Source: Craurococcus roseus
GTDB taxonomy: Bacteria; Pseudomonadota; Alphaproteobacteria; Acetobacterales; Acetobacteraceae
DNA length: 64,000 nt
Assembly: GCF_039523795.1 (NCBI RefSeq)
Contig: NZ_BAAAFZ010000060.1
Coordinates: forward strand, 1 to 64,000
Reading direction: 5' to 3'
Shown here: positions 24,337 through 33,287 of the stretch, in pieces
Layout of the letters: the number at the start of each line of letters is the position of its first letter
Position numbering within the stretch: the first letter of the stretch is position 1
Position numbers and translations under genes: made by a program
Notes under the pieces: model-generated
The model's input: the letters and a program-made list of their open reading frames with translations, nothing else
Database searches by the model: none
What the model was told of the DNA's origin: nothing

Positions 24337-27300
24337 TCAGGCGGCCTTTCGCCGCGTGCGTCGCGGGAGGAGCGCCGCGAGCACCGCTTCCGCCACCTCC
24401 AGCCGCCCCGTCGCGTCCGCGCTCTCGCGCCGCAGTATCAGCCGGCCCTTGCTTTCTTCCAGCGGAGGCGCGGCGGGCGGGCGGGCGCCGTGGAAGCTGG
24501 CCGCGGCGGCCTGCGGGCCAACCTCCAGCCGCGCCACGTTGAGCCGCCGGCACAGGACGGCCAACCGGGCCAGCGCCAGCAGGTTGCGGAACGGCTCCGG
24601 CGGGGGGCCGAAGCGGTCCTCAGCCTCGTCCGCCATGTCCTCCAGGGCGCGGAGGTCGCCGCGGCGCATCAGCTCGCCCAACCGCGCGTGCAGTTCGACC
24701 CGCAGCGCCTCTTCCGGCACGTGCTCGGGCGGGATGAAGGCGTCGATGTTGAAGCCGAGGTGCGGCGTCCACTGCTCCGGCGCCGCCTCGCCCCGCGCCG
24801 CGGCCAGGGCGCGGTCCAGCATATGGCGGTACAGCTCGATGCCGACCAGGCGGAGGTGCCCGGCCTGCTCCTCGCCCAGGAGGTCTCCGGCGCCGCGCAG
24901 GTCGAGGTCGCGCGCGCTGATGGCGAAGCCGGCGCCGACTCGGTCCAGGGCTTCGAGCGTGCGCAGCCGCCTGTCGGTGGCCGGCGACGGGGGGTGGGCG
25001 GGGTCGGTGAGCAGGTAGACGACGCCGCGCGCGCGCCCGCGCCCGACGCGCCCGCGGAGCTGGTGGAGCTGCGGCAAGCCGAAGCGGTCGGGGCGCCAGA
25101 CCAGCATGGTGTTGGCGCGCGGCACGTCGAGCCCGGTTTCCACGATGTTGGTGGAGAGCAGGACGTCGCCTTCGCCGGCCGCGAAACGCACGAGCGCCTC
25201 GTCCACCTCCGCCGGCGGCATGCCGCCGTGCGCCACCAGGAGCGAGAGGTCGGGCACCAGCTCCGCGATGCGCCCGCGCATCGGTTCGATGTCCTCGATC
25301 CGGGGGCAGACCACGAAGCTCTGTCCGCCGCGCCTCGCCTCGCGCCGCAGCGCCTGCACGAGCAGCGCGTCGTCCATCGGCGCGCGCGCCGTGCGGATGG
25401 GCTGGCGCCGGGCGGGCGGCGTGGCGATCGCGCTGAGCGACTGCAAGCCGATGAGCGCCGATTGCAGGGTGCGCGGGATGGGCGTGGCCGTCATGGTCAG
25501 GACGTGCGCGCCGCCCCCGCCCATCGCCCGGAGCGCCGCCTTCTGCTTCGTGCCGAAGCGCTGCTCCTCGTCGATCACCACCAGGCCGAGGTCGCGGAAG
25601 CGCACGCCCTTCGCCGTCAGAGCGTGGGTGCCGATGGCGATGCGGACCTCGCCGGCGGCGAGGGCGCGCTTGGTCTCCTTCGCCTCGGCCGGCGGGGTCA
25701 GGCGCGAAAGCGACCCGATCCGGAGGTTGAAGCCGGCGAAGCGCTTGCGGAAGGTCTCCAGGTGCTGGCGCACCAGCACGGTGGTGGGCGCGAGCACCGC
25801 GACCTGCTTGCCCGCCATCGCGGCGGCGGCAGCGGCGGCGCGCAGCGCCACCTCCGTCTTGCCGAAGCCGACGTCGCCGCAGACCAGCCGGTCCATGGGC
25901 CGGCCGGAGGCGAGGTCGCGCAGGGTGTCGGTGATGGCGCGCGCCTGGTCGGGGGTGAGCGGGTAGGGGAAGCGGACGCCGAAGCGCGAAAAGGCGGCCG
26001 GCGGCGGGCGCAGGACCGGCGCGGTGGCCCCTGCCCGCTCGCGCGCCAATTGGAGCAGCCGCTTGGCGGTTTCGGCGACGTGCGCCTGCGCCTCCGCACG
26101 CCGCTTCTTCCAGGCGTCGGTGCCGAGGCGGTCGAGCGCCACGTTCTCCGCCGCGGCGCCGTAGCGCCAGACTTGGTCGAGCTCGTCGAAGGGCACGAGC
26201 CGCGCGGTGTCGCCGTGGTAGGCCAGCCGCAGGCAGTCCAGCTTCGTGTCGCCGACGTCCACCGGCTCCACGCCGCGCAGCTCGCCCAAGCCATGCTCGA
26301 AATGGATGACCGCGTCGCCGGGTTGCAGGCCGGGTTGCATCTCCGCCAGCGCCGAAGCGCCGTCGCCCCCCTGCCCCGGCGCGCGCCGTCCCGGACGGAT
26401 GCGGGAAACGGGCAGCACCGCTGCCGCTTCCGTGGCGAAGCCCTCGTCGAGATCGGCGTCCAGCAGGGCGAAGGTGCCCGGCGGCGCGGCGCGCAGGGCC
26501 AGCCAGCCCGGAAGGCGCCGCGCTTCCACGTCCAGCCGTTCGGCCGCGAGCCGCGCCAAGGAGGCGGCGGACCGGCCGCCCCCGGCGAGGCCGACGCTCT
26601 GCCGATGCCCCAGCGCCGCTTCGAGGAAGTCCACGAAGGCTTCTTCGGCCAAGAAGTCGGGCGTTCCCGCGTGCGGCGCTTTCGTGTCCTCCAACACGAC
26701 GGCCTCCCGGCCGGCCGTTGCCACCTTCCATGCCGCCTCGTCGAGATAGAGCCGCTCCGGGGGCCCCAATGGCGCTCCGTCGGGGTCGGGCGGGCGCAGG
26801 GCGAGACGCGTGCGGAACGCCTCGGCCACATCCGCCGCGCGCTGCGGGAGCAGGTGCTCCACTTCCGGGTCGAGGACCAGCGCCGCGCCGGGCAGCAGGT
26901 CGGGCGGGGCCGCCAGGTCGGGGCAGAAGGCGGGCAGCGCGTGCTCCAGCCCCGGCCGGTGCCGCGCTTCGGATTCTTCCGGCAGCACCAGCTCGGAGGC
27001 TTGCGTCAGCGTCACGGCCTCCACCTCGTCGGCGCTGCGCTGGGTCGCGGGGTCGTAGGGGCGGAGCGAGGCGATCCGCTGCTCGTCGTGCTGGATGCGG
27101 ACCGCGGCGCCGGACGCCGCGAAGACGTCCACCACCGCGCCGCGCACCGCGACCTCGCCGGGCTCGTCCGCGCTGTCGTCCAAGGCGTAGCCCAGCCGCT
27201 CCAGGCGGGCGCGCAGCGCGTCGGCGTCGAGCGGCGCGCCCGCCTCCAGCGTGACGCCTGGGTCGGCGAGGCGCGGCAGGCGCTGCGTGGCCGCCTCCAC

Positions 27301-27642
27301 GGAGGCGACGAGCAGGCGGGGGAGCGCCGGCCGCGCCGCCAGCCGCGCAACCGTGGCCATGCGCGCGCCCATCGCCGCGCGGGAAGGCGAAACGCGGTCG
27401 TAGGGCAGGCAATTCCAGGCGGGCAGCAGCGAAACCTCGGCTACGGACCCGGCGAGGGCGGCGGCGGCGGCATGGACGCGGGCGGCGCGGGTCTCGCTGC
27501 GGGCGACGAAGATCAACCCGGCCTGCCCGGCCTCCCGCGCTCGTTCCAGCAGATGGGCGGCGAGCAGGGCTTCGGGTTCGGCTTCCATGGCCGCGCACAA
27601 CGCGGCAAGGCCGGGAACGCTGCACCGCGCGGCGGGCGCCAT
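24337..27642 (-). CDS. mfd: Transcription-repair coupling factor Mfd (somewhat short)
   Basis: 1101 residues (usual Mfd about 1150-1170). The N-terminal UvrB-like region includes LLPAWNCLPYDRVSPSRAAM. The RNA polymerase-interaction/CarD-like region reads GDAVIHFEHGLGELRGVEPV. The translocase core has Walker A GDVGFGKTEVALRAA near residue 588, DEEQRFG, TATPIPRTL and LHQLRGRVGRG. A C-terminal TRCF domain (HLGFNIDAFIPPEHVPEEAL) follows. Mfd removes stalled RNA polymerase and recruits UvrA. The start ATG at 27642 gives MAPAARCSVPG and leaves a 29-bp gap to the divergent HAD gene. The reduced N-terminal half leaves open that this is a diverged paralogue of the housekeeping gene. Confidence 0.85.
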   Translation of the reverse strand: MAPAARCSVPGLAALCAAMEAEPEALLAAHLLERAREAGQAGLIFVARSETRAARVHAAAAALAGSVAEVSLLPAWNCLPYDRVSPSRAAMGARMATVARLAARPALPRLLVASVEAATQRLPRLADPGVTLEAGAPLDADALRARLERLGYALDDSADEPGEVAVRGAVVDVFAASGAAVRIQHDEQRIASLRPYDPATQRSADEVEAVTLTQASELVLPEESEARHRPGLEHALPAFCPDLAAPPDLLPGAALVLDPEVEHLLPQRAADVAEAFRTRLALRPPDPDGAPLGPPERLYLDEAAWKVATAGREAVVLEDTKAPHAGTPDFLAEEAFVDFLEAALGHRQSVGLAGGGRSAASLARLAAERLDVEARRLPGWLALRAAPPGTFALLDADLDEGFATEAAAVLPVSRIRPGRRAPGQGGDGASALAEMQPGLQPGDAVIHFEHGLGELRGVEPVDVGDTKLDCLRLAYHGDTARLVPFDELDQVWRYGAAAENVALDRLGTDAWKKRRAEAQAHVAETAKRLLQLARERAGATAPVLRPPPAAFSRFGVRFPYPLTPDQARAITDTLRDLASGRPMDRLVCGDVGFGKTEVALRAAAAAAAMAGKQVAVLAPTTVLVRQHLETFRKRFAGFNLRIGSLSRLTPPAEAKETKRALAAGEVRIAIGTHALTAKGVRFRDLGLVVIDEEQRFGTKQKAALRAMGGGGAHVLTMTATPIPRTLQSALIGLQSLSAIATPPARRQPIRTARAPMDDALLVQALRREARRGGQSFVVCPRIEDIEPMRGRIAELVPDLSLLVAHGGMPPAEVDEALVRFAAGEGDVLLSTNIVETGLDVPRANTMLVWRPDRFGLPQLHQLRGRVGRGRARGVVYLLTDPAHPPSPATDRRLRTLEALDRVGAGFAISARDLDLRGAGDLLGEEQAGHLRLVGIELYRHMLDRALAAARGEAAPEQWTPHLGFNIDAFIPPEHVPEEALRVELHARLGELMRRGDLRALEDMADEAEDRFGPPPEPFRNLLALARLAVLCRRLNVARLEVGPQAAAASFHGARPPAAPPLEESKGRLILRRESADATGRLEVAEAVLAALLPRRTRRKAA

Positions 27643-27671
27643 GCCGATTTCCGTCCACGCCGCGCGGCCCG

Positions 27672-28508
27672 GTGAAACTTGACCCTTGTACGCGCGTCTG
27701 CGATGCCGTGCTCCCGGCCGCGCAGCCGCTAGGGAGCGAGGCGCGCGGGAATGCACTGGCACGGGGGAACGGCCGCCTGTTGACGACGACCGGGCTTGCG
27801 ACCGCTCCGGCCCCCGACGCGCCCCTTCGCGCCGCGGTCGAGGCCGTCGTGCTCGACATGGACGGCACGCTGCTAGACACTGAGGGCCCGTACCGCGAAG
27901 CCTTCCTGACCTCCGCCGCGGCGCTCGGCCAAGCGGTGGACGAAGCGTTCTACGCCACGCTCGTCGGCGTTTCGAGCCGGGAGCGCGGCGCGCTCGTCCT
28001 GGCGCGTTACGGCCCTGGCTTCCCTTGGATGGAGTGCCTGCGCGACTACCGCGCCCGCAAGGCGCGGCTGCTGACGGACGGCGTGCGCGCCAAGCCCGGC
28101 GCCGCCGAGTTGCTGGCCGAGTGCGCGGCGCGCGGCCTGCCCTGCGCCGTCGCCACCTCCGCCACCCGGCGCACCGCCTCCGCCGCCTTGGGGCGGGCGG
28201 GGCTGCTCGACGCGTTCGCGGCATTGGCCGCGCGGGACGACGTGGCCCACGGCAAGCCGCACCCCGCGCTGTTCCTGCGCGCCGCGGAGGCGGTGGGCGC
28301 CGCGCCGTCGCGCTGCGTGGCGGTGGAGGACTCGCCGCCGGGCGTCCTGGCGGCGCGGGCGGCCGGGATGCGCGTGGTCATGGTGCCCGACGCGCTCCCG
28401 CCGACGCAGGAGCTGCTGCGGCGCGGCCGCGTTTCGGTGGCCGCCGACCTCCGGGAAGCGGGCGCCTTGCTCCGGCGCTTGCGCGATGGTGAAGAGGGCT
28501 CGGGTTGA
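27672..28508 (+). CDS. HAD-superfamily hydrolase (phosphoglycolate phosphatase/beta-phosphoglucomutase-like)
   Basis: Up to 278 residues. The HAD motif I VLDMDGTLLDTEG, motif II VATSATRRTASA, and motif III/IV KPHPALFLRAAEAVG and AVEDSPPGVLAARAAGM identify a subfamily I phosphatase or mutase with a cap domain between motifs I and II. The substrate is unknown. The first in-frame start is GTG at 27672, giving a poorly conserved ~55-residue leader; a TTG at 27780 would give a more typical length. It is divergent from mfd and directly precedes the glycan operon by 58 bp. Confidence 0.85.
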   Translation: MKLDPCTRVCDAVLPAAQPLGSEARGNALARGNGRLLTTTGLATAPAPDAPLRAAVEAVVLDMDGTLLDTEGPYREAFLTSAAALGQAVDEAFYATLVGVSSRERGALVLARYGPGFPWMECLRDYRARKARLLTDGVRAKPGAAELLAECAARGLPCAVATSATRRTASAALGRAGLLDAFAALAARDDVAHGKPHPALFLRAAEAVGAAPSRCVAVEDSPPGVLAARAAGMRVVMVPDALPPTQELLRRGRVSVAADLREAGALLRRLRDGEEGSG

Positions 28509-28566
28509 TGGGCCGGACGCCGGCGGACAAGGATCGCACGCGCGGTTTCGGGGGTGCGGCGGCGGG

Positions 28567-29643
28567 ATGAGGCTGGTCGTTTTCGGGCTTTCCGTCAGCT
28601 CGTCCTGGGGCAACGGGCACGCGGCGCTGTGGCGCGCGCTGATCGCGGCCCTGCTCGCCGACGGCCACCGGGTGTCGTTCTTCGAGCGGGACGTGGATTA
28701 TTACGCCGAGAACCGCGACATGCACGCGCTGTCCGAGGGCGGCGAGCTGGTGCTGTACCGCGACTGGGCGGAAGCGCTGCCTCGGGCCGGCCGCGCGCTG
28801 GCCGAGGCCGACGCCGCCATGGTCACGTCCTACTGCCCCGACGCGCTCCCGGCGACGGAGCTGGTGCTCGGCAGCAAGGCCGCCGTGCGCTGCTTCTATG
28901 ACCTCGACACACCCGTGACCCTGGCGCGGCTCGCGGCCGGGGAGCCGGTGGACTACGTCGGGCCGGGGGGCCTGGGCGGCTTCGACCTCGTGCTCAGCTA
29001 CACCGGCGGCGGCGCGCTCGACGCGTTGCGGGAGGGGTTGGGCGCGCGGCGCGTGGCGCCGCTCTACGGCTCGGTGGACCCGTCGCTGCACCATCCCGCA
29101 GCGCCCGAGCCGCGCTTCGCCGCGGCGCTCTCCTATCTCGGCACCTACGCCGGCGACCGGCAGGCGGTGCTGGAGCGGCTCTTCGTCGAGCCGGCGCGGC
29201 GGCGGCCGGCGGACCGCTTCGTCATCGGCGGCGCGCAGTACCCGCCGGACTTCCCCTGGACGCCGAACACCTGGTTCGTCCGCCACCTGCCGCCGGCCGA
29301 GCACCCGGCCTTCTACGCCGCGTCCCGCCTGACGCTGAACGTGACGCGCGGGGCGATGGCCCGGAGCGGCTGGTGCCCCTCAGGCCGGCTGTTCGAGGCC
29401 GCGTCCTGCGGCGTGCCCGTCCTGTCGGACTGGTGGGAGGGGCTGGACGCGTTTTTCGAGCCCGGCCGCGAGATCCTGGTCGCGCGCACGACGGAGGACG
29501 CCATGGCCGCGCTCGACACGCCGGACGCCGAACTCGCGGCGGTGGCGCGCCGCGCGCGCGAGCGGTGCCTGGCCGAGCACACGGCGGAGCGCCGGGCGCG
29601 CGAGATGGTGGCGGCGCTCGAAGCCGCCAGCGCTGGGGGCTGA
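28567..29643 (+). CDS. CgeB-like family glycosyltransferase
   Basis: 358 residues. The N-terminus RLVVFGLSVSSSWGNGHAAL and the C-terminal block CPSGRLFEAASCGVPVLSDW with GREILVART match the CgeB-type GT-B fold glycosyltransferases; ERDVDYYAENRD is typical of this branch. These act on a nucleotide-sugar donor in the cytoplasm. It is the first gene of a six-gene plus-strand run with overlaps or very short gaps, so co-expression is likely. A GGCGGG precedes the ATG, a weak ribosome site. The acceptor is unknown. Confidence 0.8.
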   Translation: MRLVVFGLSVSSSWGNGHAALWRALIAALLADGHRVSFFERDVDYYAENRDMHALSEGGELVLYRDWAEALPRAGRALAEADAAMVTSYCPDALPATELVLGSKAAVRCFYDLDTPVTLARLAAGEPVDYVGPGGLGGFDLVLSYTGGGALDALREGLGARRVAPLYGSVDPSLHHPAAPEPRFAAALSYLGTYAGDRQAVLERLFVEPARRRPADRFVIGGAQYPPDFPWTPNTWFVRHLPPAEHPAFYAASRLTLNVTRGAMARSGWCPSGRLFEAASCGVPVLSDWWEGLDAFFEPGREILVARTTEDAMAALDTPDAELAAVARRARERCLAEHTAERRAREMVAALEAASAGG

Positions 29644-29649
29644 CCGGCG

Positions 29650-30432
29650 GTGTGGGGCATCGTGCCGGCGGCGGGACAAGGGACGCGCATCCAGCCCCTC
29701 GCCTTTTCCAAGGAGCTGCTGCCGGTCGGCAGCCGCTTGGACGGCAACGGCGTGGAGCGTCCGCGCGCCGTCAGCGAGCACCTGTTGGAGCGGATGGTGC
29801 GCGGCGGCGCCACGAGGATCCTGTTCGTCATCTCGCCGCTGAAGTCCGACATCCTGCGCTACTACGGCGCCTCCTACGGCCACGCCAGCATCGCCTACGC
29901 CGTGCAGGAGCGGGCCGCGGGCTTGTGCGACGCCATCTTCCGCGCCGCGCCCTTCGTACGGCCGGACGAGCCCGTGCTGGTCGGGCTGCCCGACACCATC
30001 TGGTTCCCGGAGGACGCGTTGCGCCGTTTGCCGGACGACCGGCTGTCGTTCCTGCTGTTCCCGGTGGAGCGGCCGGAATTCTTCGACGCGGTGGACACGG
30101 ACGAGGCAGGCCGCGTGCGCCAGGTGCAGGTGAAGCGGCCGCGGCCGGTGACCAACTGGGTCTGGGGCGCTTTCAAGATGCCGGGCGCCGTGCTGCACGC
30201 GCTGCACGCGCTCTGGGAGGCGCGCGACCGCCAGGACGAGTACATCGGCACGCTGGTGAACGCCTGGATCGCGCGAGGCAACGCCGCTTGGGGCGTGCGC
30301 GCGGGGACGGGCTACGTGGACGTGGGCACATTGAACGGCTACCGCGAAGCCATGCAGTTGCTGGGCGGGGCGACGCCCGGAACCCCGTCGCCGGCCGCCG
30401 CCGCGCCGGAGTGGTCGCCTGGCCTTGGGTGA
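29650..30432 (+). CDS. Sugar-1-phosphate nucleotidyltransferase-like protein
   Basis: 260 residues from GTG, 6 bp after the previous stop. WGIVPAAGQGTRIQPLAFSK with ELLPVG is the nucleotidyltransferase signature (G-x-G-T-R ... K-E-L-L-P-V), and LVGLPDTIWFPE gives the metal-binding Asp region. The NTP_transferase family makes NDP-sugars (GlmU/RmlA/GalU type). It presumably supplies the donor for the two glycosyltransferases of this operon. There is no C-terminal left-handed helix domain, so it is a stand-alone transferase. The last ~20 residues are Pro/Ala-rich. Confidence 0.8.
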   Translation: MWGIVPAAGQGTRIQPLAFSKELLPVGSRLDGNGVERPRAVSEHLLERMVRGGATRILFVISPLKSDILRYYGASYGHASIAYAVQERAAGLCDAIFRAAPFVRPDEPVLVGLPDTIWFPEDALRRLPDDRLSFLLFPVERPEFFDAVDTDEAGRVRQVQVKRPRPVTNWVWGAFKMPGAVLHALHALWEARDRQDEYIGTLVNAWIARGNAAWGVRAGTGYVDVGTLNGYREAMQLLGGATPGTPSPAAAAPEWSPGLG

Positions 30433-31231
30433 CGGCCTGCTGGCACGCATCGGGCGGCGGGAACGAGTCGAGGAGCCCGTCGCCGTGGTGGTGGCGCACC
30501 CGGACGACGAGACCATCGGCGCCGGCGCCACCCTGCCGTTGTTCCGCCGCCTGCTGCTGGTCCACGCGACGGACGGCGCGCCGCGCAACGGGGGCGACGC
30601 GCGGGCCGAGGGCTTCGCCACGGCCGCCGGCTACGCCGCCGCGCGCCGGCGGGAACTGGATACGGCGCTCGCCGCGGGCAGCGTGCGCGCCGAACGGGCG
30701 GGCCTGGGCGCGGCGGACCAGGGCGCTTCTTCCCGCATGGCGGAACTGGCGCGGGCGTTGGCGGGCCTGCTCCGCCGGCACGGCGCGCGCGCGGTGCTGA
30801 CGCATCCCTACGAAGGCGGGCACCCCGACCACGACGCGGTGGCCTTTTGCGTCCATGCCGCGGCGTCGCTCCTGGCGCGCGGCGGCGCGGACGCGCCGGC
30901 CGTGGTGGAAATGGCCTTCTACCACGCCGGGCCGGAGGGCTGGGCCGTGGGCCGCTTCCTGCCGAACGGCGCCCCGCCGACGGTTGCGGCGCTGACGGAA
31001 GGGGAACGCGCGCGCAAGCGCGCCATGCTGGCCGCCTTCGCCACCCAGGCGGCGACCCTGGCGCGGTTCCCCGCCGCCGGCGAGGCGTTCCGGCCTGCCC
31101 CGGCCTACGACTTCGCCGACCCGCCGCACGCGGGAGCGCCGCTGTACGAGCGCTTCCCGTGGGGCATGGACGGCGCGCGTTGGCGCCGCCTCGCGGCGGG
31201 GGCGCGGCGGGACTTGGCGCTCGGGACGTGA
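30425..31231 (+). CDS. PIG-L family N-acetyl sugar deacetylase
   Basis: 268 residues from a TTG that overlaps the preceding stop by 8 bp. VVVAHPDDETIGAGATL and HPYEGGHPDHDAVAF contain the zinc-binding H-P-D-D and H-x-x-H motifs of PIG-L/MshB/BshB deacetylases, which remove N-acetyl groups from GlcNAc-containing substrates. Together with the downstream acyltransferase it suggests deacetylation then re-acylation of an amino sugar (inference). Its stop overlaps the next GTG start (GTGA). Confidence 0.85.
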   Translation: MGDGLLARIGRRERVEEPVAVVVAHPDDETIGAGATLPLFRRLLLVHATDGAPRNGGDARAEGFATAAGYAAARRRELDTALAAGSVRAERAGLGAADQGASSRMAELARALAGLLRRHGARAVLTHPYEGGHPDHDAVAFCVHAAASLLARGGADAPAVVEMAFYHAGPEGWAVGRFLPNGAPPTVAALTEGERARKRAMLAAFATQAATLARFPAAGEAFRPAPAYDFADPPHAGAPLYERFPWGMDGARWRRLAAGARRDLALGT

Positions 31232-32277
31232 ACGGCCGGCCGCTCACCGTCCTTTCCGTGGCCTACCCCCTCGCGCCGGTCGGGCCCGACGCGGTGGGCG
31301 GGGCGGAGCAGGTGCTTTCGGCGGTGGACCGCGCGCTGGCGGCGGCAGGGCACCGTTCGGTCGTGGTGGCGCAGGAGGGCTCGGTCGTCGCCGGCGCGCT
31401 GCGGCCGGTGCCGCGCCCATCCGGCGAGTTGGACGACGCGGCGCAGGCGAAGGCGCGGGCGGACACGGCGCGCGCGGTCGCCGCGGCGGTGCGGGCGGAG
31501 CGCGTGGACGCGGTGCATCTGCACGGGGTCGACTTCCACGCCTACCTGCCACCGCCGGGTCCGCCGGCGCTGGTCACGCTGCACCTGCCGCCCTCCTGGT
31601 ACCCCGTCGAGGCATTGCGGCCGTCCCGGCCTGGCACTTGGCTGCACGGCGTTTCCGCTTCGCAGCACGCCGCGTTGCGGGACATGCGGGCGGGGCCCTT
31701 GCTGCCGCCCGTGTCGAACGGCGTGCCGGTGGAGGCGTTGGGCGAAGCCCGGCACGCGCGGCGTTCTTTCGCGCTCGTCCTCGGCCGCGTCTGCCCGGAG
31801 AAGGGCCAGCACCTCGCTTTGCGGGCGGCCCGCGCGGCGGATGTGCCGTTGCTGATCGGCGGCGAGGTGTACCCTTACGAAGCGCACGAGCGGTACTTCG
31901 CGGAGGAGGTCGCGCCGCTCCTCGACCGCAGGCGCCGCTTCCTCGGACCGGTCGGTTTCGCGCGCAAGCGCAGGCTGCTGGCCGCCGCGCGCTGCGTGCT
32001 GGTGCCGAGCACGGCGCCCGAGACCAGTTCGCTCGTGGCGATGGAGGCCGCCGCTTGCGGCACGCCGGTGGTGGCCTTCCCCTCCGGCGCGCTGCCGGAG
32101 GTGGTGGAGCACGGCCGCATCGGCTTCCTGGTGCCCGACGCGGCCGGCATGGCGGAGGCGATCAGCGGCGTCGGCGCGCTCGATCCGGGCGCCATCCGGT
32201 GGGCCGCCCGCGAACGCTTCTCCGACGCGCGCATGGCGGACCGGTACTTGGCGCTCTACCGGTGGCTCGCCGCGTGA
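31228..32277 (+). CDS. Group 1 (GT4-like) glycosyltransferase
   Basis: 349 residues from a GTG overlapping the PIG-L stop. LSVAYPLAPVGPDAVGGAEQ at the start (GGAEQ loop of GT4), VHLHGVDFHAYLP, LVLGRVCPEKGQHLALRAA and PSTAPETSSLVAMEAAACG (E-x7-E donor-binding region) identify a retaining GT-B enzyme. It is the second glycosyltransferase in the operon, so the product probably has at least two sugar residues. It overlaps the next gene by 4 bp. Confidence 0.85.
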   Translation: MNGRPLTVLSVAYPLAPVGPDAVGGAEQVLSAVDRALAAAGHRSVVVAQEGSVVAGALRPVPRPSGELDDAAQAKARADTARAVAAAVRAERVDAVHLHGVDFHAYLPPPGPPALVTLHLPPSWYPVEALRPSRPGTWLHGVSASQHAALRDMRAGPLLPPVSNGVPVEALGEARHARRSFALVLGRVCPEKGQHLALRAARAADVPLLIGGEVYPYEAHERYFAEEVAPLLDRRRRFLGPVGFARKRRLLAAARCVLVPSTAPETSSLVAMEAAACGTPVVAFPSGALPEVVEHGRIGFLVPDAAGMAEAISGVGALDPGAIRWAARERFSDARMADRYLALYRWLAA

Positions 32278-33287
32278 GGGCGGAGGTGCTGGCGACCGAC
32301 GCGGCGCTGCGCGCGCTCGCCCCCGAATGGGAGGCGCTGTGGCGCCGCGCCGGGGACCGCGCGACGCCGTTCCAGTCGCCGGCCTGGCTGCTGCCCTGGT
32401 GGCGCGCCTTCGGCACCGGCCGGGCGCGCGTGGCGGCGTTGCGCGGCGGCGACGGCCTGTTGCTCGGCCTGCTGCCGCTCTACCTGCTGGAAGAGGGGCA
32501 CGAGACCAAGCTGCTGCCGATCGGTGTCGGCGTGTCGGATCACCTGGACGCCCTGCTCGACCCGGACGCGCCGTCCGGCGCCGCGGGGCGCCTGCTCGCC
32601 GCGGCGCTGGCCGACTCGCCCGAGGTGACGTCCTGCGACCTGCTCGAACTGCCGCCCGGCGCCGCGCTGCGGGACGCGCCCGCGCCGCCGGGGTGGGACG
32701 ACGGCGGCGCGCAGCCGGCTGCGCCTTGCCCGGTGCTGGAGTTGCCGCCCGGCGCGGCGCTCCCGGACGTGCTCTCCCGCAAGCGCCGCGCCTCCCTGCG
32801 CAACGCGCGCAACCGAGCGGAGGCGGCGGGCGGCTTAACGGTCCAGACTGCGACCGCCGACACCTTGGACGGGTGCCTCGACGCGCTGTTCGCGCTGCAC
32901 CGGGCGCGGTGGGACGCGCGCGGCGAGCCGGGCGGCGTGCTGGCCGACCCGCGCGTGCCGGCCATGCACCGGGACGCCGCGCCGGCGCTGCTGGCACTGG
33001 GCGTGCTGCGCTTGCAGGTGCTCCGCTTGGGTGGCATTCCGGCGGCCGCCCACTGCGCGCTGGTCAGCGGCGGCCGCGTCCTGCTCTACCTGAGCGGCTT
33101 CGACACGTCGCGCGCGCGCGAAAGCCCCGGTGCGATCCTGTTGGGCGAGTTGATCGCTTGGGCGGTGGCCGGAGGGATGCGCGAATTGCATTTCCTGCGT
33201 GGGGACGAGGATTACAAATACGCTTGGGGCGCCGTGGACCGGTTCAACGCCTCGCGCCGCCTGTCGCCCCCGGCGCGCGCGCCGTGA
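32274..33287 (+). CDS. BioF2-like (GNAT superfamily) acyltransferase
   Basis: 337 residues from a GTG overlapping the glycosyltransferase stop. The early WEALWRRAGDRATPFQSPAW and the later LSRKRRASLRNARNRAEAAG, HRARWDARGEPGG and FLRGDEDYKYAWGAVDRFN blocks are typical of the BioF2-like acetyltransferase family (Acetyltransf_6). These proteins act in capsule and polysaccharide loci. A likely job is to acylate the amine exposed by the PIG-L enzyme (inference). The acyl donor is unknown. Confidence 0.8.
   Translation: MRAEVLATDAALRALAPEWEALWRRAGDRATPFQSPAWLLPWWRAFGTGRARVAALRGGDGLLLGLLPLYLLEEGHETKLLPIGVGVSDHLDALLDPDAPSGAAGRLLAAALADSPEVTSCDLLELPPGAALRDAPAPPGWDDGGAQPAAPCPVLELPPGAALPDVLSRKRRASLRNARNRAEAAGGLTVQTATADTLDGCLDALFALHRARWDARGEPGGVLADPRVPAMHRDAAPALLALGVLRLQVLRLGGIPAAAHCALVSGGRVLLYLSGFDTSRARESPGAILLGELIAWAVAGGMRELHFLRGDEDYKYAWGAVDRFNASRRLSPPARAP

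Noticed and set aside
24490..27675. A 1061-codon plus-strand open frame opposite mfd
   Set aside because: Shadow of mfd; composition is Gln/Arg/Gly/His-rich and no motif is visible, while the minus strand has full Mfd motifs.
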